From: Actinomycetota bacterium
Lineage (GTDB): Bacteria > Actinomycetota > Thermoleophilia > Gaiellales > Gaiellaceae
DNA length: 64,000 nt
Direction of reading: 5' to 3'
Assembly (NCBI GenBank): GCA_004366385.1
Contig: SIRU01000033.1
Location: 62,001 to 126,000, forward strand
In this document: positions 49,133-57,365 of the stretch, one piece after another
How the letters are laid out: each line of letters opens with the position of its first letter
How positions within the stretch are numbered: position 1 is the stretch's first letter
Translations under genes and position numbers: made by a program
Notes under the pieces: generated by a model
What the model saw: the letters and a program-made list of their open reading frames with translations, nothing else
The model's database searches: none
What the model was told of the DNA's origin: nothing

Positions 49133-49828
49133 TCACGACTCGCCGGGGAGCGTGCCGTCGGGCGCGACCTCCACGCCCTCCTCGCGCAACCGCTCGCGCA
49201 CGAGGAACTGGAACGCGGTCCAGGCGCCGCGTGGAACGTCGAGCAGGCGGTACACCTGCCACTCGGAGAGCAGCGCCGGGTCAGCGCGGCGCGCGACATT
49301 CCAGTCGGCCATCTTCGGCAGCCGTCCGAGCGCCCGCGCGAGGGCCGCACCCTGCTCCACCGCCCGCTCGAGCCGCTCCTCGCCCTGGAGCACCTCGAAG
49401 CCCGCCTCGCGCAGCGCGTTCCCGAACGAGCCGAACGTGTGCGCGTAGAGCGACTGCGACGGGAGCGAGCGCCCACGATCCGCGAGATCGCGTGCGGTCG
49501 GGATCCGGCCGAGCTCCTCCCCCAGCCGGCGCAGCTGCTCGAGGAGCTCCTCGCGGGTCAGGAAGCGTCGCGGGAAGAGCCCGGCCGCGCGCTTGGCGGC
49601 GTTCCAGGTGCCGAAGTGCTCGATCACGGTCTGCGGGTGCACGCGCGCCTCGGCGTCCTGAGCGAACTCGCGCATCGTCGGGGATCGCCCCAGGCGCTCG
49701 GCTGCGGCCCGGAGCTCGTCGAGGATCTCCTCGTCCGAGTAGCGCCGGCGGAGGCCCGCACGGAAGGCGGCGAGCTCCGCCTCGTCGATCCGGACGCGGG
49801 CGCGCTTCGATGACCGTCTCGACGTCAT
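49133..49828 (-). CDS. HNH-endonuclease-associated repeat protein (no nuclease domain)
   Basis: A 231-residue protein of three helical repeats: DEEILDELRAAAERLGRSPT...FGTWNAAKRAAG (about 32-84), REELLEQLRRLGEELGRIPT...FGSFGNALREAG (about 91-145) and a weaker third (LERAVEQGAALARALGRLPK). Each has the LGR-x-PT and FG-(T/S)(W/F)-xx-A marks of the homing-endonuclease-associated repeat, a DNA-binding module. No HNH catalytic motif is present, so it is probably a DNA-binding regulator or a remnant. A basic N-terminus (MTSRRSSKRARVR) fits nucleic-acid binding. Confidence 0.75.
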   Translation of the reverse strand: MTSRRSSKRARVRIDEAELAAFRAGLRRRYSDEEILDELRAAAERLGRSPTMREFAQDAEARVHPQTVIEHFGTWNAAKRAAGLFPRRFLTREELLEQLRRLGEELGRIPTARDLADRGRSLPSQSLYAHTFGSFGNALREAGFEVLQGEERLERAVEQGAALARALGRLPKMADWNVARRADPALLSEWQVYRLLDVPRGAWTAFQFLVRERLREEGVEVAPDGTLPGES

Positions 49829-49901
49829 CCTGCAACAAGCTTAGAGCGTCCTGAGAACTTTGCAAGCTGCCCAGAGCAGACGTGGGTCTCCCCCGCTCCG
49901 C

Positions 49902-49907
49902 TACGCT
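49902..49907 (+). promoter_or_regulatory. TANNNT box 8 nt before murT (leaderless promoter candidate)
   Basis: TACGCT ends 8 nt before the ATG at 49916, with only C/G between. Confidence 0.4.
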
Positions 49908-49915
49908 CGCCCGCG

Positions 49916-51286
49916 ATGGGCGTTCGGCTCGAGCTCGAGACGCTCGCGGCGCGCGCGGTCGGCACCGCGTCGCGGGCAGCGGGCCGGGGTGGCGGGACGA
50001 CGCTCCCGGGCAAGCTGCTGTGGAAGCTCGACCCGGGCGCCGTCGACGAGCTCGCGGCCGAGCTCTCCTCCGGGGTGGCGCTCGTCTCTGCCACGAACGG
50101 CAAGACGACGACGACCGCGATGGCGGCGCGCATCCTCGGCGGCGGGCAGCGCCTGGCCTGGAACAGCGCCGGGGCGAACCTCCTCTCTGGCCTCGCGTCC
50201 GCGCTCGTGGCGGCGCGCGGCGCCGACCTCGGGCTCTTCGAGGTGGACGAGGCGGCGCTGCCCGAGGCGATCGCACGCACGCGACCACGGGTCGTCTCGC
50301 TCGCGAATCTCTTCCGCGACCAGCTCGACCGCTACGGCGAGCTCGAGATCCTCGCCGAGCGGTGGCGCGCGGCCGTGAAGACGCTCCCGCCGGACGCGAC
50401 GCTCGTCGTGAACGCCGACGACCCGGTCGTGGGGGATCTCGCCGAGGGCCGCGACCGGGTGCTGCGGTTCGGGCTCGACGATCCCCGGCACGCTCGACCC
50501 GCGCTCCAGCACGCAGCCGACTCCAAGTACTGCCTCCGTTGCGGCGCGCCGTACGAGTACGCCGCCGCGTACGTGGGTCACCTCGGCGACTACCGGTGCC
50601 CGTCCTGCGGGCACGCCAGACCGCCGCTCGACGTCGTCGCGCGTGACGTCGAGCTCGTCGGCCTCACGGGCTCGCGGTTCACGCTGCACGGGCCGGAGGG
50701 CGAGGTCGTGGTCGAGCTGTCGCTGCCCGGGCTGTACAACGTCTACAACGCAGCCGCAGCCTCCTCGCTCGCGTTCGCGCTCGGCGCGTCGCCGGCCGAG
50801 GTTCGTTCCGGGCTGGAGGACTTCAGCGCGGCGTTCGGGCGCTTCGAGCGGATCGCGACCGGCACGAAGACGATCATCGTGCTCCTGATCAAGAACCCCG
50901 CCGCCGCGAACGAGGCGCTGCGAACGCTCGAGACCGGCGTACCCCCCGTCCTCGTCGTCGCGCTGAACGACGCGATCGCGGACGGGCGCGACGTGTCCTG
51001 GATCTGGGACGTGGACTTCGAGCCTCTCCTCCCCCACGTCGAGCGGGTCGTCGCGAGCGGCGACCGGGCGGCCGAGCTGGGCCTCCGGCTCGTCTACGGC
51101 GGGCTGCCGGAGGATCGGCTGGAGATCGTTCCCGGTCTCGAGGAGGCGCTCGACCGCGGGCTGGGGCTGGTGGAGGCCGGGACAGATCTCGTGGTGCTGC
51201 CGACATACACGGCGATGCTCGCGCTCCGCGACGTGCTCACGCGGCGACGGCTGGTGAAGCCGTACTGGGAAGGCGGTCCTGCGTGA
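49916..51286 (+). CDS. murT: Lipid II isoglutaminyl synthase subunit MurT
   Basis: A 456-residue Mur-ligase-like protein. ATP loop VSATNGKTTTTAMAARILGG, central-domain FEVDEAALPEA and NLFRDQLDRYGELE, an inserted zinc ribbon (YCLRCG and YRCPSCG, about residues 205-234) and the C-terminal domain (DUF1727) with FGRFERI and LLIKNPAAANEALR. With GatD it amidates the D-Glu of lipid II. It overlaps gatD by 4 nt. This predicts amidated D-iso-Gln in the wall peptide. Confidence 0.94.
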   Translation: MGVRLELETLAARAVGTASRAAGRGGGTTLPGKLLWKLDPGAVDELAAELSSGVALVSATNGKTTTTAMAARILGGGQRLAWNSAGANLLSGLASALVAARGADLGLFEVDEAALPEAIARTRPRVVSLANLFRDQLDRYGELEILAERWRAAVKTLPPDATLVVNADDPVVGDLAEGRDRVLRFGLDDPRHARPALQHAADSKYCLRCGAPYEYAAAYVGHLGDYRCPSCGHARPPLDVVARDVELVGLTGSRFTLHGPEGEVVVELSLPGLYNVYNAAAASSLAFALGASPAEVRSGLEDFSAAFGRFERIATGTKTIIVLLIKNPAAANEALRTLETGVPPVLVVALNDAIADGRDVSWIWDVDFEPLLPHVERVVASGDRAAELGLRLVYGGLPEDRLEIVPGLEEALDRGLGLVEAGTDLVVLPTYTAMLALRDVLTRRRLVKPYWEGGPA

Positions 51287-52035
51287 GGATCCGAGTGGGG
51301 CATCTCTATCCCGACTACCTCAACATCTACGCGGATCGCGGGAACATCGCGGTGCTCTCGCGAAGGGCGGCGCTGCGCGGGCACGAGCTCGTCGTCGATC
51401 CGATCGGGGTGGGTGGCGCGCTCGAGCCGGACGCGCACGACCTCCTCTACGTGGGGGGCGGCCAGGATCGCGAGCAGGCGGCGATCGCGCCCGACCTCGC
51501 CGCGCGGGGCGACGCGATCCGGGAGGCGGTGGCGGGCGGCGCGGCGCTGCTCGCCGTCTGCGGCGGGTATCAGCTCCTCGGTCGCGGCTACCGGGGCCGC
51601 GACGGGTCGTTCATGCCCGGCGCCGGGCTCTTCGCGCACGAGACGGTGGCCGGGGAGACGCGCATGATCGGCGACGTGCTCCTCGAGTGCGAGCTCGACC
51701 CGGGCGAGCGGCGGCTGCTCGCGGGCTTCGAGAACCACGCCGGGCGGACGCTCCTCGACTCGGGCGCGGAGCCGCTCGGGCGCGTCGTGCACGGGTTCGG
51801 CAACGACGGCGAGTCGGGCTTCGAGGGCTGCCGTGTCGACAGCGCGCTCGGGACGTATCTGCACGGGCCGCTCCTGCCGCGCAACCCGTGGCTCGCGGAC
51901 TGGCTCCTCGAGCGCGCGCTCGCGCACGCGACGGGTGAAGCCTCTGAACGGCTCGCGGCGCTGCCCGACGAGCTCGAGGAGGAGGCCTTTCGGGTCGCCG
52001 CGGGTCGCGCCCGAGTGCGTGGTGGGCGTCGCTGA
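51283..52035 (+). CDS. gatD: Lipid II isoglutaminyl synthase glutaminase subunit GatD
   Basis: A 250-residue class I glutaminase-like (CobB/CobQ) protein. Start MRIRVGHLYPDYLNIYADRG, nucleophile in LLAVCGGYQLLG (Cys about 93), and catalytic His in LGTYLHGPLLPRNP (about 194). It supplies ammonia to MurT. GTG 51283 overlaps the murT stop. A dispersed 75-bp repeat follows after 15 nt. Confidence 0.94.
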   Translation: MRIRVGHLYPDYLNIYADRGNIAVLSRRAALRGHELVVDPIGVGGALEPDAHDLLYVGGGQDREQAAIAPDLAARGDAIREAVAGGAALLAVCGGYQLLGRGYRGRDGSFMPGAGLFAHETVAGETRMIGDVLLECELDPGERRLLAGFENHAGRTLLDSGAEPLGRVVHGFGNDGESGFEGCRVDSALGTYLHGPLLPRNPWLADWLLERALAHATGEASERLAALPDELEEEAFRVAAGRARVRGGRR

Positions 52036-52050
52036 GAGCGACATTCCAGT

Positions 52051-52125
52051 GGGGCACCCCGGCCCACCACCCACTGCGAGCATAACGAGGCAACGCTTAC
52101 GCGTGGGAGACGCGGGTGTGACGAT
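52051..52125. repeat. 75-bp dispersed repeat, copy 1
   Basis: 29 bp (52051-52079, beginning GGGGCACCCCGG) are identical to 58224-58252, and the next about 45 bp are partly conserved (TAACG, CGTGGGA, GTGA at matching distances). It lies between convergent gatD and the nudix gene. Confidence 0.8.
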
Positions 52126-52146
52126 TGTGTGCCAGTTGGCGCGGTG

Positions 52147-52608
52147 CTACGGCACCCACATCTCGCCGAGGTACACCGCCGGGTCGCCTGGCTGCCAGCG
52201 CGCGAGGAAGCGTTGGATCGGCGGGTGCAGAGCCACGCCGACCAGCTCGTCCGGCGCGAATGCACGGTGCCCGCGGACGGCCTCGTCCTCGGAGACGACG
52301 TCCTCGAGCGACCCCGACACGTCGGCCGCGAAGATCACGTGCACGACGTGCTTGCGCCACGGGCTCGTCACAGGCGCGATGCTGTCGACCAGCGCGACGG
52401 GGCCTTCGAGCGGGACTTCCTCGCCGATCCCGTGCAGCCCCGTCTCCTCGCGGAGCTCGCGCTGGAGCGCGCGCAGGAGGCTCTCGCCCGTCCGCACGCC
52501 GCCGCCCGGGAGCAGCCAGATCTCGTCCCCGCCCTTCTCGTGGCGGATGAGCAGGATGCGTCCGCGCCAGCGGAGGATGGCGGACACCCGGACGCGAGGC
52601 TCGCGCAA
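52147..52608 (-). CDS. Nudix hydrolase
   Basis: A 153-residue Nudix protein. The Nudix box GGGVRTGESLLRALQRELRE plus ETGL is complete (G-x5-E-x7-REUxEExGU). An N-terminal VSAILRWRGRILLIRHEKG strand precedes it. Hydrolyses a nucleoside diphosphate linked to some X; substrate unknown. It follows dut by 3 nt on the minus strand, so a nucleotide-sanitising role is plausible. Confidence 0.9.
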   Translation of the reverse strand: MREPRVRVSAILRWRGRILLIRHEKGGDEIWLLPGGGVRTGESLLRALQRELREETGLHGIGEEVPLEGPVALVDSIAPVTSPWRKHVVHVIFAADVSGSLEDVVSEDEAVRGHRAFAPDELVGVALHPPIQRFLARWQPGDPAVYLGEMWVP

Positions 52609-52611
52609 GCG

Positions 52612-53046
52612 CTACCCGGTCGAGGACCCGAACCCGCGGGCCCCCCGCTCGCTCCCGGCGAGCTCCGCGGCCTCGACCAATCGCACCGAGGCGACCGGTG
52701 CGATGACGAGCTGCGCCACTCGCATGCCGGGCTCTACGGTGAAAGGCGCCCGCGGGTCGTGGTTGACCAGGACGACTCTGATCTCCCCGCGGTAGCCGGA
52801 GTCGATGAGGCCGGGCGAGTTGACGAGGCCGATGCCGTGCCGGGCGGCGAGGCCCGAACGCGGCTGGACGAAGCCCGCGTAACCGTCCGGGATCTCGACT
52901 GCGATCCCGGTTGCGACGACCGCACGCTCGCCCGGCTCGAGTGTGACGCCGTCGCACGCCGCGAGATCGAGCCCGGCATCACCGTCGTAGGCCTGGCTCG
53001 GAAGGGCGGCGTCGTCGCGCAGCCGGCGGATCGCGACGTCGATCAC
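52612..53046 (-). CDS. dut: dUTP diphosphatase
   Basis: A 144-residue trimeric dUTPase that removes dUTP and makes dUMP. Five motifs are in order: DAGLDLAACDG (1), PRSGLAARHG (2), GLIDSGYRGEIRVVLVN (3), RVAQLVIAPV (4) and RGARGFGSSTG (5, the C-terminal arm). GTG 53046 overlaps the hflX stop. Confidence 0.95.
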   Translation of the reverse strand: MIDVAIRRLRDDAALPSQAYDGDAGLDLAACDGVTLEPGERAVVATGIAVEIPDGYAGFVQPRSGLAARHGIGLVNSPGLIDSGYRGEIRVVLVNHDPRAPFTVEPGMRVAQLVIAPVASVRLVEAAELAGSERGARGFGSSTG

Positions 53047-54350
53047 CGCTCGGCTGCCTCGAGGTCAGGCTCGCCTGCGACCAGGAACTCGGCGAAGCGA
53101 GGGACGTCCGGCCGCGGAAGGCGGGCGCGCACGCGCACGCCCTCCGGCGTGTCCCGGCGCTCGGCGATCGGCGCGCCGAGCCCGTACAGCTCGGCCAGCC
53201 GAGCGCCTTCGCTGTAGGGGACGAGCAGGCGTACGTCCTCGAAGCGGTCCGAGAAGAGCTCCGCGAGGCGTGCGCGAAGGGCTTCCAACCCCTCCCCGGT
53301 CCCGGCCGAGATCTGCATCGCCCGCGGGAACGCATGCCCGAGCCTCCGGCGACCGAGCGTGTCGACGAGGTCGACCTTGTTCAGGACCAGCTCGACGGGG
53401 ACCTCGTCCGCGCCGATCTCCGTGAGCACGCTCTGCACGGCCTCGATCGTCTCCCGCAGCCGATCCTCCGGGAGCGAGGCGTCCGCGACGTGCAGGACGA
53501 GGTCGGCGACGAGGGTCTCCTCGAGCGTCGCGGCGAAGCCCTCCACGAGCTGAGTCGGAAGCCGCCTGATGAACCCCACCGTGTCGGTCACGACGTACCG
53601 CTTCCCGTCGTGGACGAACGACCGCGTCGTGGGATCGAGTGTCTCGAAGAGTCGGTCGTCCACGGAGGCGTGCGCGCCCGTGAGCGCGTTCAGGAGTGTC
53701 GACTTCCCCACGTTCGTGTAGCCGGCCAGCGCGATCGTCGGCACGCCTGTCCGCTCGCGTTCCTTCCTCCGGGTGGCTCGCTGCCCGCTGAGCCCACGGA
53801 GGCGGCGCTTCACGAGCGACACGCGCGTCCGTGCGAGCCGCCGGTCGGTCTCGAGCTGGCTCTCGCCCGGCCCGCGCGTCCCGACGCCGCCGCCGAGCCG
53901 CTCGAGGTGCTGCCACATGCCGCGCATGCGCGGGAGGTTGTACTCGAGCTGGGCGAGCTCCACCTGGAGCTTGCCCTCGGCGCTGCGGGCGTGCTGGGCG
54001 AAGATGTCCAGGATCAGCTGCGTGCGATCGACCACCCGCGCCTCGAGGGCGTCCTCCAGCGTGCGCTGCTGCGTCGGCGACAGCTCGTCGTCGACGAGGA
54101 GCACCTCGGCTCCCGCCGCCGCGTACTCACGCTGGAGCTCCGTCAGCTTCCCCTTGCCGACGAACGTCCTCGTATCGGGACGCGCGCGATGCTGCACGAG
54201 CTCGCCGACGGTCACGACACCGGCGGTGCGGGCCAGCTCGCGCAGCTCCGCGAGCTCGTTCGTCCCGTCGACGCCCTTCGGGAAGACGCCGACGACGAAC
54301 CCGCGCTCCGGCTCCGCCCCGGCGGCGGGATCGGGCTGGCGCACGGTCAC
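53043..54350 (-). CDS. hflX: Ribosome-associated GTPase HflX
   Basis: A 435-residue HflX. N-terminal domain with ELARTAGVVTVGELVQHRAR, TFVGKGKLTELQ and ELSPTQQRTLEDAL; the GTPase domain has G1 ALAGYTNVGKSTLLNAL, G3 VTDTVGFIRRLP and G4 LVLNKVDLVD. It splits stalled or stressed ribosomes. GTG 54350 is preceded by a CATAAT box 6 nt away. Its N-terminal glycine-rich linker QHLERLGGGVGTRGPGESQL is also diagnostic. Confidence 0.95.
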   Translation of the reverse strand: MTVRQPDPAAGAEPERGFVVGVFPKGVDGTNELAELRELARTAGVVTVGELVQHRARPDTRTFVGKGKLTELQREYAAAGAEVLLVDDELSPTQQRTLEDALEARVVDRTQLILDIFAQHARSAEGKLQVELAQLEYNLPRMRGMWQHLERLGGGVGTRGPGESQLETDRRLARTRVSLVKRRLRGLSGQRATRRKERERTGVPTIALAGYTNVGKSTLLNALTGAHASVDDRLFETLDPTTRSFVHDGKRYVVTDTVGFIRRLPTQLVEGFAATLEETLVADLVLHVADASLPEDRLRETIEAVQSVLTEIGADEVPVELVLNKVDLVDTLGRRRLGHAFPRAMQISAGTGEGLEALRARLAELFSDRFEDVRLLVPYSEGARLAELYGLGAPIAERRDTPEGVRVRARLPRPDVPRFAEFLVAGEPDLEAAER

Positions 54351-54380
54351 GCCCGGATTATGCCGCGCTAGGCTCCGGCC
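54351..54380. promoter_or_regulatory. 30-bp divergent promoter pair for hflX and dapE
   Basis: The whole gap between divergent start codons is 30 bp. On the minus strand CATAAT (54357-54362) ends 6 nt before the hflX GTG. On the plus strand TAGGCT (54369-54374) ends 6 nt before the dapE GTG. Both transcripts would begin at the start codon, and each -35 would fall inside the other gene. Confidence 0.55.
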
Positions 54381-55466
54381 GTGACCGGGCTCTCCGACCG
54401 CCTTGCGCAGCGGACGCTCGAGCTCGTCGACATCCCGTCCGAGAGCGGGCACGAGAACGCCGTGCGCGAACACGTGCTCGATCTCGTCCCGGCGAACCTC
54501 GTGGCGGAGTACGGACGCGACGAGGCGTACTTGTTCGTCCCGCGTCGGCGCCGCACCGCGCCTCTCGTCGTGCTCGTCGGCCACTACGACACGGTTCCCG
54601 CGCAGGGAAATCTCCCGGGCCGGATCGAGGACGGCGCCGTGCACGGGGTCGGAGCGAGCGACATGAAGGGCGGGCTCGCGGTCGCGCTCGAGCTCGTACG
54701 CGACCTCGCGGGCGACCCGGGCGAGTGCGACGTCGGCCTCCTCCTGTTCGGACGCGAGGAGCTCCCAGCCGAGTACAACCCGCTGCCGGCGCTCTTCGCC
54801 ACGTCGAGCGCGGTCCACGACACGGCGCTCGCCATCCTGCTCGAGCCGACCGACGGCCGGATCCAGGCGGGATGCCTCGGGAACGTCGTCGCGCGGCTCA
54901 CCTTCCACGGGACCAGCGGGCATGCGGCCCGGCCGTGGCTCGCCGACAACGCCATCGAGCGGGCGATCGAGGGGCTCGGGCCGATCGTCGCGCTCGAGCG
55001 CCGCGAGGCCGTGGTCGGCAGCCTCACGTTCTTCGAGGTCGTGACGGTGACGCGGCTCACGGCCGGCATCGCGGACAACGTCGTCCCTGACCGGGCGACG
55101 GCCGTGCTCAACCTCCGGTACCCGCCCGATCGGGCCCCTGCCGAGGCCGAGTCGTACCTCGCGTCGCTCGTCCCAGGAGGTTCGTCACTCGAGATCGTCG
55201 GCAACTCGCCGCCCGGGGCGGTCGTCACAGGCTCGCCGCTCGTCGACGCGCTTCGCCGTGCCGGCGACCTCGAGGTCGAGCCGAAGCAGGCATGGACGAA
55301 CGTCGCCGACTTCACGAGCCGCGGGATCGACGCCGTCAACTTCGGCCCCGGCCACACGGCGTACGCGCACCGTCGCGACGAGCTCGTCGAGATCGCGGCC
55401 CTCGTGCACGCCTACGAGACGCTCCACCGCTTCCTGACCCGCTCGATCGGGGAGGATGCGGCGTGA
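54381..55466 (+). CDS. dapE: Succinyl-diaminopimelate desuccinylase
   Basis: A 361-residue M20 peptidase. Zinc ligands and catalytic residues: VVLVGHYDTVPAQGN, VGASDMKGGLAVALEL, LFGREELPAEYNPLP, and C-terminal NFGPGHTAYAHRRDELV. It releases succinate from N-succinyl-LL-DAP. Neighbour dapD makes the substrate's acyl intermediate, which supports DapE over other M20 enzymes. The stop overlaps dapD (TGATG). Confidence 0.92.
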   Translation: MTGLSDRLAQRTLELVDIPSESGHENAVREHVLDLVPANLVAEYGRDEAYLFVPRRRRTAPLVVLVGHYDTVPAQGNLPGRIEDGAVHGVGASDMKGGLAVALELVRDLAGDPGECDVGLLLFGREELPAEYNPLPALFATSSAVHDTALAILLEPTDGRIQAGCLGNVVARLTFHGTSGHAARPWLADNAIERAIEGLGPIVALERREAVVGSLTFFEVVTVTRLTAGIADNVVPDRATAVLNLRYPPDRAPAEAESYLASLVPGGSSLEIVGNSPPGAVVTGSPLVDALRRAGDLEVEPKQAWTNVADFTSRGIDAVNFGPGHTAYAHRRDELVEIAALVHAYETLHRFLTRSIGEDAA

Positions 55467-56266
55467 TGGACGACCTCGCGGCGCGCATCGACGAGCTCTG
55501 GGAGACCGGCGAGCTCGACGCCGCGCCCATCGAGGAGGCGATCGCGCTCCTCGACCGCGGCGAGGCGCGCGTGGCGGAGCACCATGGCGGCAGCTGGACG
55601 GTGAACGAGTGGACGAAGAAGGCAATCCTCCTCTACTTCCGTCTGCGCAAGGTCGAGCCGCTGGACGTCGGGGGCCTCCACTTCCTCGACAAGATCCCGG
55701 TGAAGGCCGACTATGCGGCGCGCGGGGTGCGCGTCGTGCCTCCCGGCGTCGCGCGCTACGGCTCGTTCCTGTCCGAGGGCGTCGTGCTCATGCCGGGGTA
55801 CGTGAACATCGGCGCCTGGGTCGGACCGCGGACGATGGTCGACACATGGGCGACCGTGGGCTCCTGCGCGCAGATCGGGGCGGACGTGCACCTCTCCGGC
55901 GGGGTCGGCGTCGGCGGCGTTCTCGAGCCGCCGCAGGCGCAGCCGGTGATCGTCGAGGACGGGGCGTTCCTCGGCTCGCGCGCCGTCGTGGTCGAGGGCG
56001 TCGTCGTCGGCGAGCGCGCGGTGGTCGCGCCGAACGTCGTCCTCTCCGCCTCGGTGCCGATCATCGACGTCACCGGCCCTGAGCCGGTCGAGCACCGCGG
56101 CTACGTGCCTCCCCGCTCCGTCGTGCTGCCGGGGACGCGGCCCAAGGAGTACCCCGCCGGCCGCTACGACCTCCCGTGCGCCCTCATCGTCGGCGAGCGC
56201 AGCGCGTCCACGGATCTCAAGACGTCGTTGAACGACGTCCTCCGGGAGTACGAGATCGCGACGTGA
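55466..56266 (+). CDS. dapD: 2,3,4,5-tetrahydropyridine-2,6-dicarboxylate N-succinyltransferase
   Basis: A 266-residue left-handed beta-helix transferase, lysine/DAP pathway. Hexapeptide turns and the DapD blocks GARVVPPGVARYGS-type (VRVVPPGVARYGSFLSEGVV), MPGYVNIGAWVGPRTMVDTW, and GSCAQIGADVHLSGGVGVGG are present. The short N-terminal helical domain is of the E. coli type. ATG 55466, or the GTG three bases before. Confidence 0.94.
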   Translation: MDDLAARIDELWETGELDAAPIEEAIALLDRGEARVAEHHGGSWTVNEWTKKAILLYFRLRKVEPLDVGGLHFLDKIPVKADYAARGVRVVPPGVARYGSFLSEGVVLMPGYVNIGAWVGPRTMVDTWATVGSCAQIGADVHLSGGVGVGGVLEPPQAQPVIVEDGAFLGSRAVVVEGVVVGERAVVAPNVVLSASVPIIDVTGPEPVEHRGYVPPRSVVLPGTRPKEYPAGRYDLPCALIVGERSASTDLKTSLNDVLREYEIAT

Positions 56267-56607
56267 GCGACGTCGTCGAGATCGCCCTCTTCACCGAGGA
56301 CGTGGGCGCCGCGAAAGCGTTCTACGCGCGGCTCGCGGGCGCGCCGCCGGCGGCGGAGTGGCCCGGAGGCGCGATCTTCTCCGCAGGCGGCGTGAAGCTC
56401 CTCGTGCACGAGCGGGCGGGTGCGCCCGCGAGCGGCCCGCCCAACGAGGATCACTTCGCGCTCGGGGTCGCGGATCTCGACTCGACTGCGGCTGCGCTCG
56501 CCGCCGACGGCTTCGCGTTCCTCGTCGAGCCGCGCGACTACGACTGGGGCCGCTCCGCGTACCTGCGCGACCCGGACGGCCGCCTCGTCGAGCTCAGCCA
56601 GATCTAG
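56263..56607 (+). CDS. VOC-family (glyoxalase-like) small protein
   Basis: A 114-residue protein with the beta-alpha-beta-beta-beta pairing of the vicinal-oxygen-chelate fold: EIALFTEDVGAAKAFYARLA, AIFSAGGVKLLVHE, FALGVADLDSTAAALAADG and a C-terminal YLRDPDGRLVELSQI (metal-binding Glu). Glyoxalase, dioxygenase or resistance-protein activity cannot be told. GTG 56263 overlaps the dapD stop; 3' end overlaps dapF by 4 bp. Confidence 0.88.
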   Translation: MSDVVEIALFTEDVGAAKAFYARLAGAPPAAEWPGGAIFSAGGVKLLVHERAGAPASGPPNEDHFALGVADLDSTAAALAADGFAFLVEPRDYDWGRSAYLRDPDGRLVELSQI

Positions 56608-57365
56608 ACCGTCTCGCCGCGGAAGACCTCGACAACCGGCCCGCTCAGGACCGCCCGTCCCTCGCGAACGTCCACGGTCAGCGTCCCACCCGGGAGGTGG
56701 ACGCGAACGGGGCTCATGCACCAGCCGTGGAGGACGGCCGCGCTCGCCGCCGCGGCGGCACTCGAGCCCGACGCGAGCGTCTCCCCCGCTCCCCGCTCCC
56801 AGACGGCGACCGTGAGGTCGTGCGGGCCGTCCGCCCGCACCAGCTGCACGTTCGTGCGCTCGGGGAACCGCTCGTGCCGCTCGATGATCGGACCGAGCCG
56901 CCGCAGCTCGTCCCGTGACGGCTCCCGCCGGACGACCGCGTGCGGGTTGCCCACGGACACGGGAGTGACCTCGATGCGCTCGCTGTCGACGGTCAGCGCC
57001 TCCGGACGGCCTACGTGCACAGGACCGAGGTCGACCTCGACGAGATCGTCCTCGACGCGAGCCGGGACGAGCCGCTCGCCGAGATGGATGCGCGGGAACG
57101 CCACGCCGCTCCGGCGTGCGAGCCACATCGCGGCGATCCGGGCGCCGTTCCCCGAGAGCTCGGCCCGCGACCCGTCGGGGTTCCAGACGATCACGTCGGC
57201 CTCCGCGCCGCGCACGTCCGTGACCTCGAGGACGCCGTCCGCGCCAACGCCGTGGTGCGGGTCGCAGAGGCGGAGCGCGTCCGCGGGCGCGAGCGCGTGC
57301 TCGGGGTCGACCCGCTCGACGAGCAGGTACGAGTTACCGAGCGCGTGCCACTTCGAGAATCGCAT
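56604..57365 (-). CDS. dapF: Diaminopimelate epimerase-like protein with both catalytic Cys replaced by Ser
   Basis: A 253-residue DapF-fold protein: start MRFSKWHALGNSYLLV, NPDGSRAELSGNGAR, VGNPHAVV, ERHERFPERTNVQLV, WERGAGETLASGSSAAAAA, LPGGTLTV. In studied DapF the two active-site thiols lie in (Q/M)CGNG and ACG(S/T)G; here they are Ser71 and Ser199, and the Cys in GARC is Ile77. All substrate-binding blocks remain. In the related proline-racemase family Cys/Ser changes convert racemases to dehydratases or alter substrate use. It may be a weak epimerase, a changed enzyme, or a binding protein. It sits with miaA/miaB and opposite dapE/dapD, the usual DapF place. Confidence 0.85.
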   Translation of the reverse strand: MRFSKWHALGNSYLLVERVDPEHALAPADALRLCDPHHGVGADGVLEVTDVRGAEADVIVWNPDGSRAELSGNGARIAAMWLARRSGVAFPRIHLGERLVPARVEDDLVEVDLGPVHVGRPEALTVDSERIEVTPVSVGNPHAVVRREPSRDELRRLGPIIERHERFPERTNVQLVRADGPHDLTVAVWERGAGETLASGSSAAAAASAAVLHGWCMSPVRVHLPGGTLTVDVREGRAVLSGPVVEVFRGETV

